Positions 50,738-60,126 of a DNA stretch of 64,000 bases are shown here, in pieces. Made by a program: the position numbers and the translations under genes. The notes under the pieces were generated by a model. It was not told the origin of the DNA. It was given only the letters and a program-made list of their open reading frames with translations, and did not search any database. Within the stretch, counting starts at the first letter, position 1. Each line of letters starts with the position of its first letter. This stretch comes from Acinetobacter sp. SAAs474 (GTDB lineage: Bacteria; Pseudomonadota; Gammaproteobacteria; Pseudomonadales; Moraxellaceae). The stretch spans positions 71,519 to 135,518 of the forward strand of contig NZ_CP127913.1 of the NCBI RefSeq assembly GCF_032823475.1, read 5' to 3'.

Positions 50738-52021
50738 TTATTCTGCGAAGTTAAATTGAACAGCAGGCAATATTTTGCCAGTCACTTCACCAAAACCAAT
50801 ACGTAAACCGTCTTTTTCACAATAACCTTTCATAATCAGGGTATCGCCATCTTGTAAGAAACTACGTTGTTCGCCATTGGATAAGGTTAATGGTTTGGTG
50901 CTATTCCAACTGATTTCTAGTAATGAGCCATATGAATCTGCTGTTGGACCAGAAATAGTTCCTGAACCCATTAAGTCGCCGACTTGAACATTACAGCCGG
51001 CAATGGTGTGATGCGTCAGTTGTTGTGCCATAGACCAATACATATATTTAAAATTAGTTTGGCTGATGACATCAGCTTGATCGGCTTGCTCCGTTTTTAA
51101 TTCAACTGATAAATGAATGTCATAACTATTATGCTGATGGTCTTCACGTAAATAAGCCAATGGCTGTGGTTGTTGTAACGGTGAAGCCGTTTTAAATGGT
51201 TCTAATGCCTCTAGAGTGACGATCCATGGAGAAATAGAAGAGGCAAAAGTTTTGGCATTAAATGGACCTAGAGGCACATATTCCCATTGTTGTAAGTCAC
51301 GTGCAGACCAGTCATTAAAGAGTACCATACCAAAAATATGATCCCATGCATTTTCAATGGCAATTGGCTGTCCCAGTTGATTCGGTTTACCGACAATAAA
51401 GCCTGTTTCTAATTCAAAATCGAGTTTACGACATGCAGAGAAAATTGGACGTTCTTCTGTGGGAAGTTTAATTTGGCCTGATGGACGTACCACATCAGTA
51501 CCGCTGACCACCACTGAGCTTGCACGACCGTTATAGCCGACAGGCAGTTCTGACCAGTTGGCTAACAGGGCATTTTTAGGATCACGGAACATACAACCGA
51601 CATTGGTTGCATGCTCTTTAGATGAATAAAAATCGGTATAACCTGGTACATGCACTGGTAAATGTAAGCTGACATCTGCTTGTTTCACAAAAACTTTTTG
51701 GCGTAATGTTGTGTTGTCACGTAGGGTTGCATTGTCTACGGATAATAAACTTTGTAGTTCAGTACGGATTTTTGACCAGTTGCTTTTACCTGAGTCAATG
51801 AACTTATTCAGGGTTGCTTGATTAAAATAACGCTCACCCGCATTAATTGTTAAAAATCCATTTTCCTCGAGAACTGCGAGATCTACCACCCACTCTCCAA
51901 GTGCAACACCAATACGACGCTCGCCATTAATTGTGTGACTAAATACACCATAAGGTAAGTTTTGGATGGGAAAATCCGAATCTGGTGCAACCTCAATAAA
52001 TGATTTTAATTGGTGAATCAT
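50738..52021 (-). CDS. fahA: Fumarylacetoacetase
   Basis: 427 residues from the ATG at 52019-52021, which has AAGGA at the right distance; an ATG two codons upstream lies too close to it. Hydrolyses fumarylacetoacetate to fumarate and acetoacetate. VHVPGYTDFYSSKEHATNVG carries the catalytic His; FELETGFIVG and NDWSARDLQQWEYVPLGPF hold metal and substrate residues. Full length. First gene of the minus-strand operon fahA-maiA-VOC; divergent from the IclR gene. Confidence 0.95.
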   Translation of the reverse strand: MIHQLKSFIEVAPDSDFPIQNLPYGVFSHTINGERRIGVALGEWVVDLAVLEENGFLTINAGERYFNQATLNKFIDSGKSNWSKIRTELQSLLSVDNATLRDNTTLRQKVFVKQADVSLHLPVHVPGYTDFYSSKEHATNVGCMFRDPKNALLANWSELPVGYNGRASSVVVSGTDVVRPSGQIKLPTEERPIFSACRKLDFELETGFIVGKPNQLGQPIAIENAWDHIFGMVLFNDWSARDLQQWEYVPLGPFNAKTFASSISPWIVTLEALEPFKTASPLQQPQPLAYLREDHQHNSYDIHLSVELKTEQADQADVISQTNFKYMYWSMAQQLTHHTIAGCNVQVGDLMGSGTISGPTADSYGSLLEISWNSTKPLTLSNGEQRSFLQDGDTLIMKGYCEKDGLRIGFGEVTGKILPAVQFNFAE

Positions 52022-52412
52022 TTCCATGTTCCTTGTGTCAATTCGAAGTCATCAGTGTTATTACTGATCATTAATACCAATAAAAAATGCATCAATAGAT
52101 CTAAGACTTTAGTTGCAAATAGTTGCGAATTTAAATAAATATTCATTTTAAAACAATTATTTATATGTTTTTTCATCAATATGAATCTAAGGTCTAAGAC
52201 AGCTTGATTTTTGCGATTAATCACATCATACTCATTTTCATAAATTACGCAATATGTAATTCAATTATGTATATCGTAATAAACTAAAGTTTTAGATGAT
52301 CGGTAGTGAGGCCACTTTAAGCGATATTTGCAATCATTTTCTGGTGTTTTGTACTTTGCAATCAGTGAACTTCAAGTAGAATGCTGCTGAATAAACTGAG
52401 AGATCAAGACGG
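52022..52412. promoter_or_regulatory. Divergent promoter region fahA/iclR
   Basis: 391 bases without a gene. Contains the promoters of both operons and probably the IclR operator; AT-rich dyads such as TTACGCAATATGTAA (52246-52260) are candidates. No repeat or IS piece seen. Confidence 0.5.
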
Positions 52413-53186
52413 ATGTCTGAAGAAAAAATACAAGGTGGAGTGCAATCCTTAGAGGTTGGTCTAAGCGTACTGGATGCCTTGGTATTCAGTCGTAAGCCAA
52501 TGATGCTGAAAGAACTTGCAGAAAAATTATCGATGCACCCAGCCAAAGTTCATCGTTATGTTGTCAGTTTGGTTCGTATGAACTATGCCAAACAACTGGA
52601 CGATGGCCGATATACGCTAGGTGAGCAGGCATGGAGATTGGGTCTGAGTTGTATTCAAAGAACCGATGTGATTCAAGCGGCTCAACCGATGATTAATGAA
52701 TTGCACCGTAAAATTAATTGCGGCTTACAAATCAGCAAATGGACATCACAAGGACCACTGATTGTGCAATGGATTGAACCTGATCAACCAGTTTCAGTAA
52801 TTACACGTGTAGGTTCTATTATGCCGTTATTGAATTCGGCAACAGGGCGCGCTTATGCAGTTTTTATGGCTGAAGAAATGGTGCGTCCGTTATTGGAACA
52901 AGAATGGCAACAGAAACAAGCACAGAACATTTATCCTGCCAATTGGACTGAGTTTCTGAGTATGAAACAACGCTTTATTGAGCAAGGTGCTGCAACGGTT
53001 TCGGGTGATATGTTGGTGGGTGTAAATGCAATTTGTGCACCAATTTTTAATGCTGCAGGCGAAATTGAATTTTGTATTGCAGCATTAGGTAGTGAGAATT
53101 TACTACCAATTGATTTTAAAAATGAAAAAGTTAAAGCCTTAATGGAAACAGCACGGGCTTTAACTGATTACATTGCGCATGGTTAA
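52413..53186 (+). CDS. IclR-family regulator of the aromatic cluster
   Basis: 257 residues. N-terminal winged HTH: GVQSLEVGLSVLDALVFSRK, LKELAEKLSMHPAKVHRYVVSLVRMNYA; C-terminal IclR effector domain (SVITRVGSIMPLLNSATGRA, GVNAICAPIFNAAGEIEFCI). Divergent from fahA and upstream of the transporter and monooxygenase genes, so it probably senses the aromatic substrate or an intermediate and controls both directions. Confidence 0.9.
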   Translation: MSEEKIQGGVQSLEVGLSVLDALVFSRKPMMLKELAEKLSMHPAKVHRYVVSLVRMNYAKQLDDGRYTLGEQAWRLGLSCIQRTDVIQAAQPMINELHRKINCGLQISKWTSQGPLIVQWIEPDQPVSVITRVGSIMPLLNSATGRAYAVFMAEEMVRPLLEQEWQQKQAQNIYPANWTEFLSMKQRFIEQGAATVSGDMLVGVNAICAPIFNAAGEIEFCIAALGSENLLPIDFKNEKVKALMETARALTDYIAHG

Positions 53187-53251
53187 AGTAGAGCTGAACA
53201 GTGCTTTTCTATTGCGTGATGTAAGTAAAGCATGGAAACAGGGAAAGCACA

Positions 53252-54571
53252 GTGAAAGATTCAAGCAAGATTTTCTATGGATGGTGGATTGTATTGGCGT
53301 TATTGACAGTATCGGGTACTGCACTTAGCCTTACAATCACAACATTTAATATTTATTTAAATCAATTCACTCAGTCTGTGGGAATTACGCCGACACAATT
53401 TGCGTTGTGCTCGACCATTATTAATATTACGGTCATGATTTTCTCTCCTAAAGTAGGGAAAATTTTACAGCAGCATACCAAAAAAACTTTATTGGTTTTC
53501 TTAACCGGTTTTTGCTTAAGTTATGCCGCATTCTCTTTGGCCAGCAATATTTATGTTTTATATTTAGTTGCTGCATTATTTGGCTTTTTTTCTACCGGCC
53601 TCACTTTTATGCCACCAACGATTTTAGTCAATCGATGGTTTATTAAAAAGAAAGGTTTAGCCATGAGTATTGCATTATCTGGTAGTGCAATCTTTGGCAT
53701 GATTTTAAGTCCATTTATTACTTATTGTATTCAAAATTTAAGCTACCAATTGGCCTATCAGATCATTGCTGGACTAATGTTCGTGATGAGCAGTGTATTG
53801 ATCATTTTTTTAATTAAAGAAAAACCAGAGGATATCGGTTTAAAGGCCTTGGGTTATGGCGAAGAAAGCCTGACAGCAGAAAAAAAACAGACCCAAGATA
53901 TGGCTTTGGTTTATCTGGCACCTAATGTATTAAAGAAAAAACCATTCTTTTGGTCAATGTTGGCTGCATATTTTTTAATTGGTTTTGTTGGTGGCGGCAT
54001 TGTGCTACAACTTCCGGTATTTCTCCAAAATACCTTTGGTATGCAGCAAGCAGCACAATTGTTAGTAGTCAGCTTAGGCATTATGATTTTTGCAAAAATT
54101 TTATTGGGTAGTTTGTACGACAAACTTGGGGCAGTAAAAGCAACTGCAATTGTGTGTAGCAGTATTTTAATGACCTGTGTTCCTTTTGCTATGGCCTTTG
54201 GTCAACAGGCCTGGTTATTGGGTTTAATTGGCGTATCTTTTTGGGGATTAGGCAACTGTGTCGGTACAGTCGCACCAGCTGTGATTGCTTCACGTACTTA
54301 TGGTCATACACATTATGGCGAAGTTTATGGTATTTGCTTACGTTTCCAAACTTTAGGAATCGCAACTGGTGTACCTGCCATTTCAATGATTGTGGCAGCA
54401 ACAGGATCATTTACTTGGGTATGGATGATTTGCAGTGTATTGACACTGACTTTATTTAGTCTGTTTTTAATCGGCTTTAAAGGCAGTCAAGCCTATAGAA
54501 GCTTTGAATATGCAGATTTAACTACAGCGAGATCGACATCCACTGATGCAAATTGTTTAGTGACCGATTAG
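53252..54571 (+). CDS. OFA/MFS-type carboxylate transporter
   Basis: 439 residues from a GTG with GGGAAA upstream. 12 hydrophobic segments; GWWIVLALLTVSGTALSLTI at the start, RWFIKKKGLAMSIALSGSAI and LLGSLYDKLGAVKAT are typical of the oxalate/formate-antiporter-like and monocarboxylate MFS branch. Position before the FAD monooxygenase suggests uptake of the aromatic acid substrate. Confidence 0.85.
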   Translation: MKDSSKIFYGWWIVLALLTVSGTALSLTITTFNIYLNQFTQSVGITPTQFALCSTIINITVMIFSPKVGKILQQHTKKTLLVFLTGFCLSYAAFSLASNIYVLYLVAALFGFFSTGLTFMPPTILVNRWFIKKKGLAMSIALSGSAIFGMILSPFITYCIQNLSYQLAYQIIAGLMFVMSSVLIIFLIKEKPEDIGLKALGYGEESLTAEKKQTQDMALVYLAPNVLKKKPFFWSMLAAYFLIGFVGGGIVLQLPVFLQNTFGMQQAAQLLVVSLGIMIFAKILLGSLYDKLGAVKATAIVCSSILMTCVPFAMAFGQQAWLLGLIGVSFWGLGNCVGTVAPAVIASRTYGHTHYGEVYGICLRFQTLGIATGVPAISMIVAATGSFTWVWMICSVLTLTLFSLFLIGFKGSQAYRSFEYADLTTARSTSTDANCLVTD

Positions 54572-54635
54572 ATCTTAATACATTATTTTTATTGAAAAAT
54601 TTTATCTCATAAAAGATCAGGACAAGGAGTTCAAT

Positions 54636-56345
54636 ATGCATTTCCCAGAAACACAACCTAGAAAATCTCTCTACTATCGCTATCAGGTGTATCCATATTT
54701 TCATAGTCAAGAAAATGTGCTGACCGATAGTGATACCGTAACGGTGGTTGGTGCTGGCCCAATTGGTATGGTAACTGCACTATTATTGGCAAAACAAGGG
54801 GTTAAGGTTGTTTTACTTTCATCGGAACAGCAATTGTCTGAAGGGAGTCGTGCATTGGTTTATACCAAACGGTCGATGGAAATTTTACAAGCTGCGGGTG
54901 CAGCTGAGCGTATTATGAGCAGAGCGCTGCCTTGGACACATGGTAATTCGATCTATAAAGGTCAAGTGGCATTCCGCATGGCATCGCCAACCAGTGAACA
55001 TGATCAATTTGCCCCCCTAAATAACTTGCAACAAAACTGGTTAGAAAGTTATTTGCTCGATACCATTCATGAACAAGATAATATTGAAGTACGTTGGGGC
55101 AATAAAATTGTTGCACAACAGCAAGACGACGAGCAAGTAACGTTGACTGTACATACACCTGAAGGTGAATATCAACATATCACCCATTGGGTGGTTGCTG
55201 CAGATGGTGGACGTTCTCCAATTCGTGAAAGTATGAACCTTTGGATGGAAGGGGCAAGTTACGAAGGCCGTTTTGTCATTGCGGATATTCGGATTAAACT
55301 CGATTATCCTACCGAACGTTTGGCATTCTTCTCCCCAGATTGGAATCCAGGTAATACCATTTTAATGCATCGTGAACCCGATCATATTTGGCGTTTTGAC
55401 TATCAATTAGACACTGATATTCGCCCTGAAGAAGCACTTCAACCAGAAAATCTGCATAAAGCGGTCAATGATCAATTAAAAATGATTGGTCAAGACCACT
55501 TAGAATGGGAAATGGATTGGAGTACGGTATATTCTACACGTGCATTAACACTAGATAACTATGTACATAATCGCATTATTTTTGCCGGTGACTCTGCCCA
55601 TTTACTCCCTATTTTTGGTGTTCGTGGCGCGAATACAGGATTCCAAGATGCACAAGATTTGGCATGGAAATTGGCTGCTGTGGTAAAAGGGCAGGCAGAT
55701 CAAAAATTATTAAACAGTTATACTGCTGACCGTGTTGGTGCAGCACGTGAAATTATTGCTGAAGCAGGTAAATCAACACGCTTTATGGCACCGCCAAGTG
55801 CAGGTTTCCGCTTATTGCGTGATGCGGTATTATCATTATCTTTGGCTCATGATTTTGTGCGTCCGCTATATCATTGGCGTACTTCGCGTCCACATGCCTA
55901 TACACATTCGCCATTAAATAGCCAAAATGATGACAATGCATTAATGAATGAGTTGACTGAAAATGGTGCGCTGATTCCAAATGTGAAGTTTGCCGATGGC
56001 ACATTCTTATATAACTATATTTCTGGAAAATTCTCAATTTTAGCCTTTAGTCAGCAAGGCCAACTTCCAGCAGCGCTGCTTGCAGAAGTGGCACAATTAA
56101 AACAGCAAGGTATGGCGATACAACTGATTGCTTTGGCGACTGATGGTGAAAATGTGGCAAGCGCAGATCGTAGCTTAGTGATCGATTCACAAGTCGTTGC
56201 AGAACGTTTCTTTGCTGATACTGGTGTAATTTATTTGGTGCGGCCAGATCATCATATTAATGGTCGTTGGATTCACTATCGTCCAGATGCAATTCGTCAA
56301 AATATTTCTCAATTTAACCCAGTTGTAAAAGGAGCAGCAGCATGA
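54636..56345 (+). CDS. FAD-dependent aromatic monooxygenase
   Basis: 569 residues, MhpA/PheA-type flavoprotein hydroxylase. TVVGAGPIGMVTALLLAKQG (39-58 or so) is the FAD Rossmann fingerprint; VVAADGGRSPIRE is the DG motif; IIFAGDSAHLLPIFGVRGAN is the GD motif. A thioredoxin-like C-terminal domain follows (GKFSILAFSQQG). Hydroxylates a phenolic ring with NAD(P)H and O2, making the para- or ortho-diol needed for ring cleavage. SD AAGGAG before the ATG. Its stop overlaps the next start as ATGA. Confidence 0.9.
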   Translation: MHFPETQPRKSLYYRYQVYPYFHSQENVLTDSDTVTVVGAGPIGMVTALLLAKQGVKVVLLSSEQQLSEGSRALVYTKRSMEILQAAGAAERIMSRALPWTHGNSIYKGQVAFRMASPTSEHDQFAPLNNLQQNWLESYLLDTIHEQDNIEVRWGNKIVAQQQDDEQVTLTVHTPEGEYQHITHWVVAADGGRSPIRESMNLWMEGASYEGRFVIADIRIKLDYPTERLAFFSPDWNPGNTILMHREPDHIWRFDYQLDTDIRPEEALQPENLHKAVNDQLKMIGQDHLEWEMDWSTVYSTRALTLDNYVHNRIIFAGDSAHLLPIFGVRGANTGFQDAQDLAWKLAAVVKGQADQKLLNSYTADRVGAAREIIAEAGKSTRFMAPPSAGFRLLRDAVLSLSLAHDFVRPLYHWRTSRPHAYTHSPLNSQNDDNALMNELTENGALIPNVKFADGTFLYNYISGKFSILAFSQQGQLPAALLAEVAQLKQQGMAIQLIALATDGENVASADRSLVIDSQVVAERFFADTGVIYLVRPDHHINGRWIHYRPDAIRQNISQFNPVVKGAAA

Positions 56346-56527
56346 ACAATATTTGTATTGAAGATTTAGAACAAGTGTATGACTATCTTGCAGAAAGTAT
56401 CGATGCTGTTGCAGCGGAAAAACGGGAGTTATTTTTAGTCAAATTAGCATTACTTAGTGTCAATGCGATTCAAGATAAAGAAAAATTTATCCAACTGATT
56501 AATCAAGCCAAACAACTAGAAGATTAA
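56342..56527 (+). CDS. DUF2783-like small protein
   Basis: 61 residues, all helical: NICIEDLEQVYDYLAESIDA, EKRELFLVKLALLSVNAIQD. This fits the DUF2783 group, small proteins encoded behind FAD monooxygenases of aromatic degradation. ATG overlaps the monooxygenase stop by 4 bp, so the two are made together; a helper or stabilising subunit is plausible. Confidence 0.75.
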   Translation: MNNICIEDLEQVYDYLAESIDAVAAEKRELFLVKLALLSVNAIQDKEKFIQLINQAKQLED

Positions 56528-56548
56528 TTGTAGCAGATGAGTTGATGA

Positions 56549-56579
56549 TTTTTTGCCAGCTCATTGATGGGTTGGCATT
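56549..56579 (+). repeat. 31-bp direct repeat, copy 1
   Basis: TTTTTTGCCAGCTCATTGAT then GGGTTGGCATT; recurs at 58489-58519 with one mismatch. The pair brackets the TnpB remnant and the butanediol dehydrogenase gene. Confidence 0.8.
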
Positions 56580-57060
56580 GACTTACTTCCCCCACTAAAC
56601 CAAAGGTTATCGTGGGGGGAATTTTTGCGACCCATGCAATCAAATGGATTGCACCTTTTGGTGCCACACTTGCACTGACAAATATCGTGACACAGCAATG
56701 CTTTACACAGCACTCAGTCCTAGTGCATCAGCTAAAGTAAAATCATGAATATTCAAGCTTGTATTAATGTCACGATCTCTTACAAGCTGACAGCTTTCAC
56801 ATTCCCATGATCTAACACTTAATGATCACTTATCTATTTTATACCACAGCTAGAACATGTTTTTAAACTTGCTATAAATCAACCACTTTTAACCATGTTT
56901 TTACCATACTATTCAGCCTTATATTTTAATAATGTTAAGAACTGCCCTTATGCTACATCCGAATTGGATTTAGCAAGTTTGCCATTCTTAACCCTATTTT
57001 TAATCCCTAAATCCTCTTCATTTACTGTTAGATATGCATCCCAATCTTATGCCTAGTAAG
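56577..57060 (-). mobile_element. IS605-type TnpB remnant with right-end hairpin
   Basis: Minus strand. At about 56700-56860 two stretches are clear: KTCSSCGIK and SWECESCQLVRDRDINTSLN then IHDFTLADALGLSAV, i.e. the zinc finger (CxxC...CxxC) and the RuvC-III DRDIN of TnpB. Upstream (56860-57060) more of TnpB is recognisable but frameshifted. Downstream on that strand is hairpin CCCCCCAC...GTGGGGG (56587-56622), matching the free hairpins at 27551 and 48531. In intact elements this end forms part of the omega-RNA. Confidence 0.75.
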
Positions 57061-57341
57061 TTCATTAATAATTAAAAATAGTATCTAGCAGACTGACTAT
57101 GTAAAGCGTTTGCTAAAGAACTAAAACCTTATAAATGGGAAATTTCGTACAATTTAGTTAAATATTAAAATTAACATAACATCATCAAAAATATCGCTTT
57201 TTATTTGCTACATTTATATTTGATTAGTATTCAAAGAAAAAATGGTATAAGCCTGTTTATTTTAATTCTAATCAAAAAATGAAAATTTCGCTCAGCTTGA
57301 TTTGATAGTGAATCATACAGATATAATTTAAAGGAATGATA

Positions 57342-58400
57342 ATGAAAGCAGCACGTTTTTACGATAAAGGTGATATCCGTATTGAAGATATTCCTGAACC
57401 AGAGATTTTACCTGGTACCGTTGGCATTCAGGTCGCATGGTGTGGAATTTGTGGCACGGATTTACATGAGTTTATAGATGGACCGATTTTTATTCCACCA
57501 TGCGGTCATCCACATCCTATTTCAGGAGAATCTGCACCCATTACAATGGGACATGAATTTTCCGGTGTAATCTATGCGCTAGGTGAAGGTGTAGATGATC
57601 TTCAAATTGGACAGCATGTGGTGGTTGAACCTTATATTATTGCGGATGATGTTCCTACTGGTAAAGATGATGCTTATCATTTATCCAAAAATATGAATTT
57701 TATTGGTTTAGCGGGTAGAGGTGGCGGTTTATCAGAAAAAATTGCAGTGAAACGTCGTTGGGTACATCCGATATCAAACAAAATTCCATTAGATCAAGCA
57801 GCATTAATTGAACCGTTATCTGTTAGCCATCATGCGTATATGAGAAGTGGTGCACAAACTGGAGATATTGCACTTGTCGGTGGTGGTGGTCCTATTGGCT
57901 TATTACTATCAGCTATTTTAAAAGCCAAAGGTGTGACGGTTATCATGACAGAACTGAGTGATAAGCGTAAAGAAAAAGCACGAGAAAGTGGTGTTGCAGA
58001 TTATATTTTAGATCCTTCTGAAGTTGATGTTGTGACTGAAGTCATGAAAATTACACAGCAACGTGGTGTAGATGTTGCTTTTGAGTGTAGTAGTGTCAAT
58101 AAAGTCATGGACACACTGGTTGCTGCAATGAAACCAACAGGAGTGATTGTCATTGTTTCGATCTGGAGCCATCCAGCAACAATTAATGTGCATAGTGTGG
58201 TGATGAAAGAACTGGATATTCGCGGTACGATTGCTTATGTAAATGATCATCAAGAGACCATTCGACTGGTTGAAGAAGGTAAAATTAATTTGGCGCCCTT
58301 TATTACTCAGCGAATTGCATTAGACGATCTGGTCTCACAAGGATTTGAAACGTTGATCCATAATAATGAATCTGCAGTAAAAATTATTGTTCATCCTTAG
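57342..58400 (+). CDS. 2,3-butanediol dehydrogenase-type zinc alcohol dehydrogenase
   Basis: 352 residues from the ATG at 57342; an ATG at 57336 is too close to AAGGA. Medium-chain dehydrogenase: WCGICGTDLHEF (catalytic Zn Cys), ITMGHEFSGVI, LIEPLSVSHHAYMRSG, and VGGGGPIGLLLSAI (NAD binding). FIDGPIFIPPCGHPHPISGE is typical of (R,R)-butanediol dehydrogenases, which interconvert acetoin and 2,3-butanediol. The structural Zn four-Cys lobe is lacking, as in many of this group. The gene lies alone between 31-bp direct repeats. Confidence 0.85.
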   Translation: MKAARFYDKGDIRIEDIPEPEILPGTVGIQVAWCGICGTDLHEFIDGPIFIPPCGHPHPISGESAPITMGHEFSGVIYALGEGVDDLQIGQHVVVEPYIIADDVPTGKDDAYHLSKNMNFIGLAGRGGGLSEKIAVKRRWVHPISNKIPLDQAALIEPLSVSHHAYMRSGAQTGDIALVGGGGPIGLLLSAILKAKGVTVIMTELSDKRKEKARESGVADYILDPSEVDVVTEVMKITQQRGVDVAFECSSVNKVMDTLVAAMKPTGVIVIVSIWSHPATINVHSVVMKELDIRGTIAYVNDHQETIRLVEEGKINLAPFITQRIALDDLVSQGFETLIHNNESAVKIIVHP

Positions 58401-58488
58401 TTATTATTTGCAACAGTGCCCAAACATTGACTAACCTTAATCTAGAATGGATGTATCTAAGCCTGATTTAGCTTTAACATTCTTTCTC

Positions 58489-58519
58489 TTTTTTGCCAGC
58501 TCATTGATGGATTGGCATT
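58489..58519 (+). repeat. 31-bp direct repeat, copy 2
   Basis: Partner of 56549-56579, one mismatch. Confidence 0.8.
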
Positions 58520-58524
58520 AAAAT

Positions 58525-58577
58525 CTGTGAAATTCACCTCCACCCTGACTTTTGGGTGGAGTCCTCTTTCACTTTTA
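58525..58577. terminator. Hairpin repeat GTGAAATTYACCTCCA; likely bidirectional terminator
   Basis: Perfect 8-bp stem CTCCACCC/GGGTGGAG followed by TCCTCTTTC, between the convergent butanediol dehydrogenase and hydrolase genes. The flanks CTGTGAAATTCACCTCCA and TGGAGTCCTCTTTCACTTTT recur around a different hairpin loop at 63338-63389. Confidence 0.65.
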
Positions 58578-58615
58578 GATAGATAAGTATTATCGTATAT
58601 TGATCTAAATCATCA

Positions 58616-59656
58616 TCAGATGGATGGTTGATTAATAGCAACAGAGTAGAGTTGTTGCTGTTGCTCAAAATCGCTAAATGCATATTTCTGATAATTTAAT
58701 TGTGAATATTCACGGACATAAAGGAGCCCACGAGATAAATCTGTAAGGGCGGTCCAAACAGTATATTCACGTGCAATCAGGGGTTTCCCGTCCTGAACAG
58801 TATGAACTAGACTACTGTTTTTAGGTCGATCAAAATTATTCATAATATGAGATAGTTCAACGAGTTGTTCATGCGGATCAGCAACTTTATTGGCAAAGCT
58901 TGCATAATAAAATGCTTTTACAAAACGTCCCACAGAGGTATTTGATGCTGGAATATTTTGTGTGGCAATCCCACTATCTGGTTGTGTTAAACAGATTCCT
59001 CCAATGGTACTGCTTGGTACATCAATATTGCTGAGTTGGGTATAATTATGTAAGTTGGTGAGATGCCATGGAAATTCTGGACCATTGGTCATCACGCCAG
59101 TAGGATTATTATACACAATCAATTCACCGTCCTTAATTTCGATCACAATACTCGTTCCAGTTTTGTCATAAAAAACAAAATGAAATGGTGAATTTAACCC
59201 TAGAATATCAATAATACCCGACCAAACATTAACTTGATCTAATCCTATACGTAGCTCTTCAATCGTTGCAAAATTAGCAAGTCCCCATTCACCTAATGCT
59301 TCATAGGGAATCGAATGAGAATATTGTGCAGGATCTAAAGATTTTAGACCTTGATGATGATACATATTTAGACTAAAAGATAATCCTGCAGCATTAACAC
59401 CTTCAAGACAATCATGCAATTCATGTTGATTTTTTGGCATCGTCAATGCCATTATTGGATATTTTGCAGAATAACTTAATCCCAAAGAGTCATCTGGCGC
59501 CAAATGTTGAAATAAATGGCCTTGGGGAAAATAGGTGAAATTGGTGATCAATGGTGATTCAGGAAATTCCAATGTTCGACCATGATATACATTACCATGT
59601 AAATCAAAAATTCGTAATGAAGTACATGCAAAACTAAGATGAGATGATACTGTCAT
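58616..59656 (-). CDS. Choloylglycine-hydrolase-family (linear amide) hydrolase
   Basis: 346 residues. Ntn-hydrolase: the nucleophile Cys is Cys11 in SFACTSLRIFD, exposed after removal of the first ten residues, so this is not an ordinary signal peptide. VYHGRTLEFP carries the conserved Arg; LEGVNAAGLSFSLNMY and YNNPTGVMTNGPEFPWHLTN (Asn region) follow. Members cut linear amides: conjugated bile acids, penicillin V, N-acyl homoserine lactones. The substrate here cannot be told. Confidence 0.85.
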   Translation of the reverse strand: MTVSSHLSFACTSLRIFDLHGNVYHGRTLEFPESPLITNFTYFPQGHLFQHLAPDDSLGLSYSAKYPIMALTMPKNQHELHDCLEGVNAAGLSFSLNMYHHQGLKSLDPAQYSHSIPYEALGEWGLANFATIEELRIGLDQVNVWSGIIDILGLNSPFHFVFYDKTGTSIVIEIKDGELIVYNNPTGVMTNGPEFPWHLTNLHNYTQLSNIDVPSSTIGGICLTQPDSGIATQNIPASNTSVGRFVKAFYYASFANKVADPHEQLVELSHIMNNFDRPKNSSLVHTVQDGKPLIAREYTVWTALTDLSRGLLYVREYSQLNYQKYAFSDFEQQQQLYSVAINQPSI

Positions 59657-60126
59657 GGAGTCAATTCCTTATAAGTATTAAAATTTAATCATTCAAATCA
59701 TGATATTGTATATCTTTGTTATAACATGAATTTAAATTATACATAAACCTTGTTGAATGACTCGGTTTAGAGAAAATTTACGACTTGGACTTATTCGATA
59801 CCTTACCAAGTTCGCTGCTGAATTAATATCTGTAATTGTTCATCGTTGATGGGTATGGTTTTACCTTGATGAATCTAAACCATTCAAGACTTGGATTGCA
59901 TGAGTCATCAAAGTATCTAAAAAATAAAATATCTAAGAATAGCCAATGTCAAAAATTAACTGTTACAGATATTCGACAAGTGAACCGTACTGGATTTGTC
60001 ATAGATATTTTTATTTAAGTTAAGCTGCCTGACCTAATGAGTTAATCTTATCTTTAAGGATACTTCATTAACTTGACTATGTTTCTTGTAAAATTGATTG
60101 CTGACACAAGGGTAATTCCTAATATA
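59657..60126. other. Intergenic region, no gene recognised
   Basis: 470 bases. A 60-codon frame at 59836-60018 has no RBS and no recognisable family. TAATATA at 60120-60126 is the left direct repeat of the IS982 copy. Confidence 0.5.

Noticed and set aside
59836..60018. 60-codon open frame as a gene
   Set aside because: No ribosome site, no recognisable family, in a gap next to an IS; probably chance.
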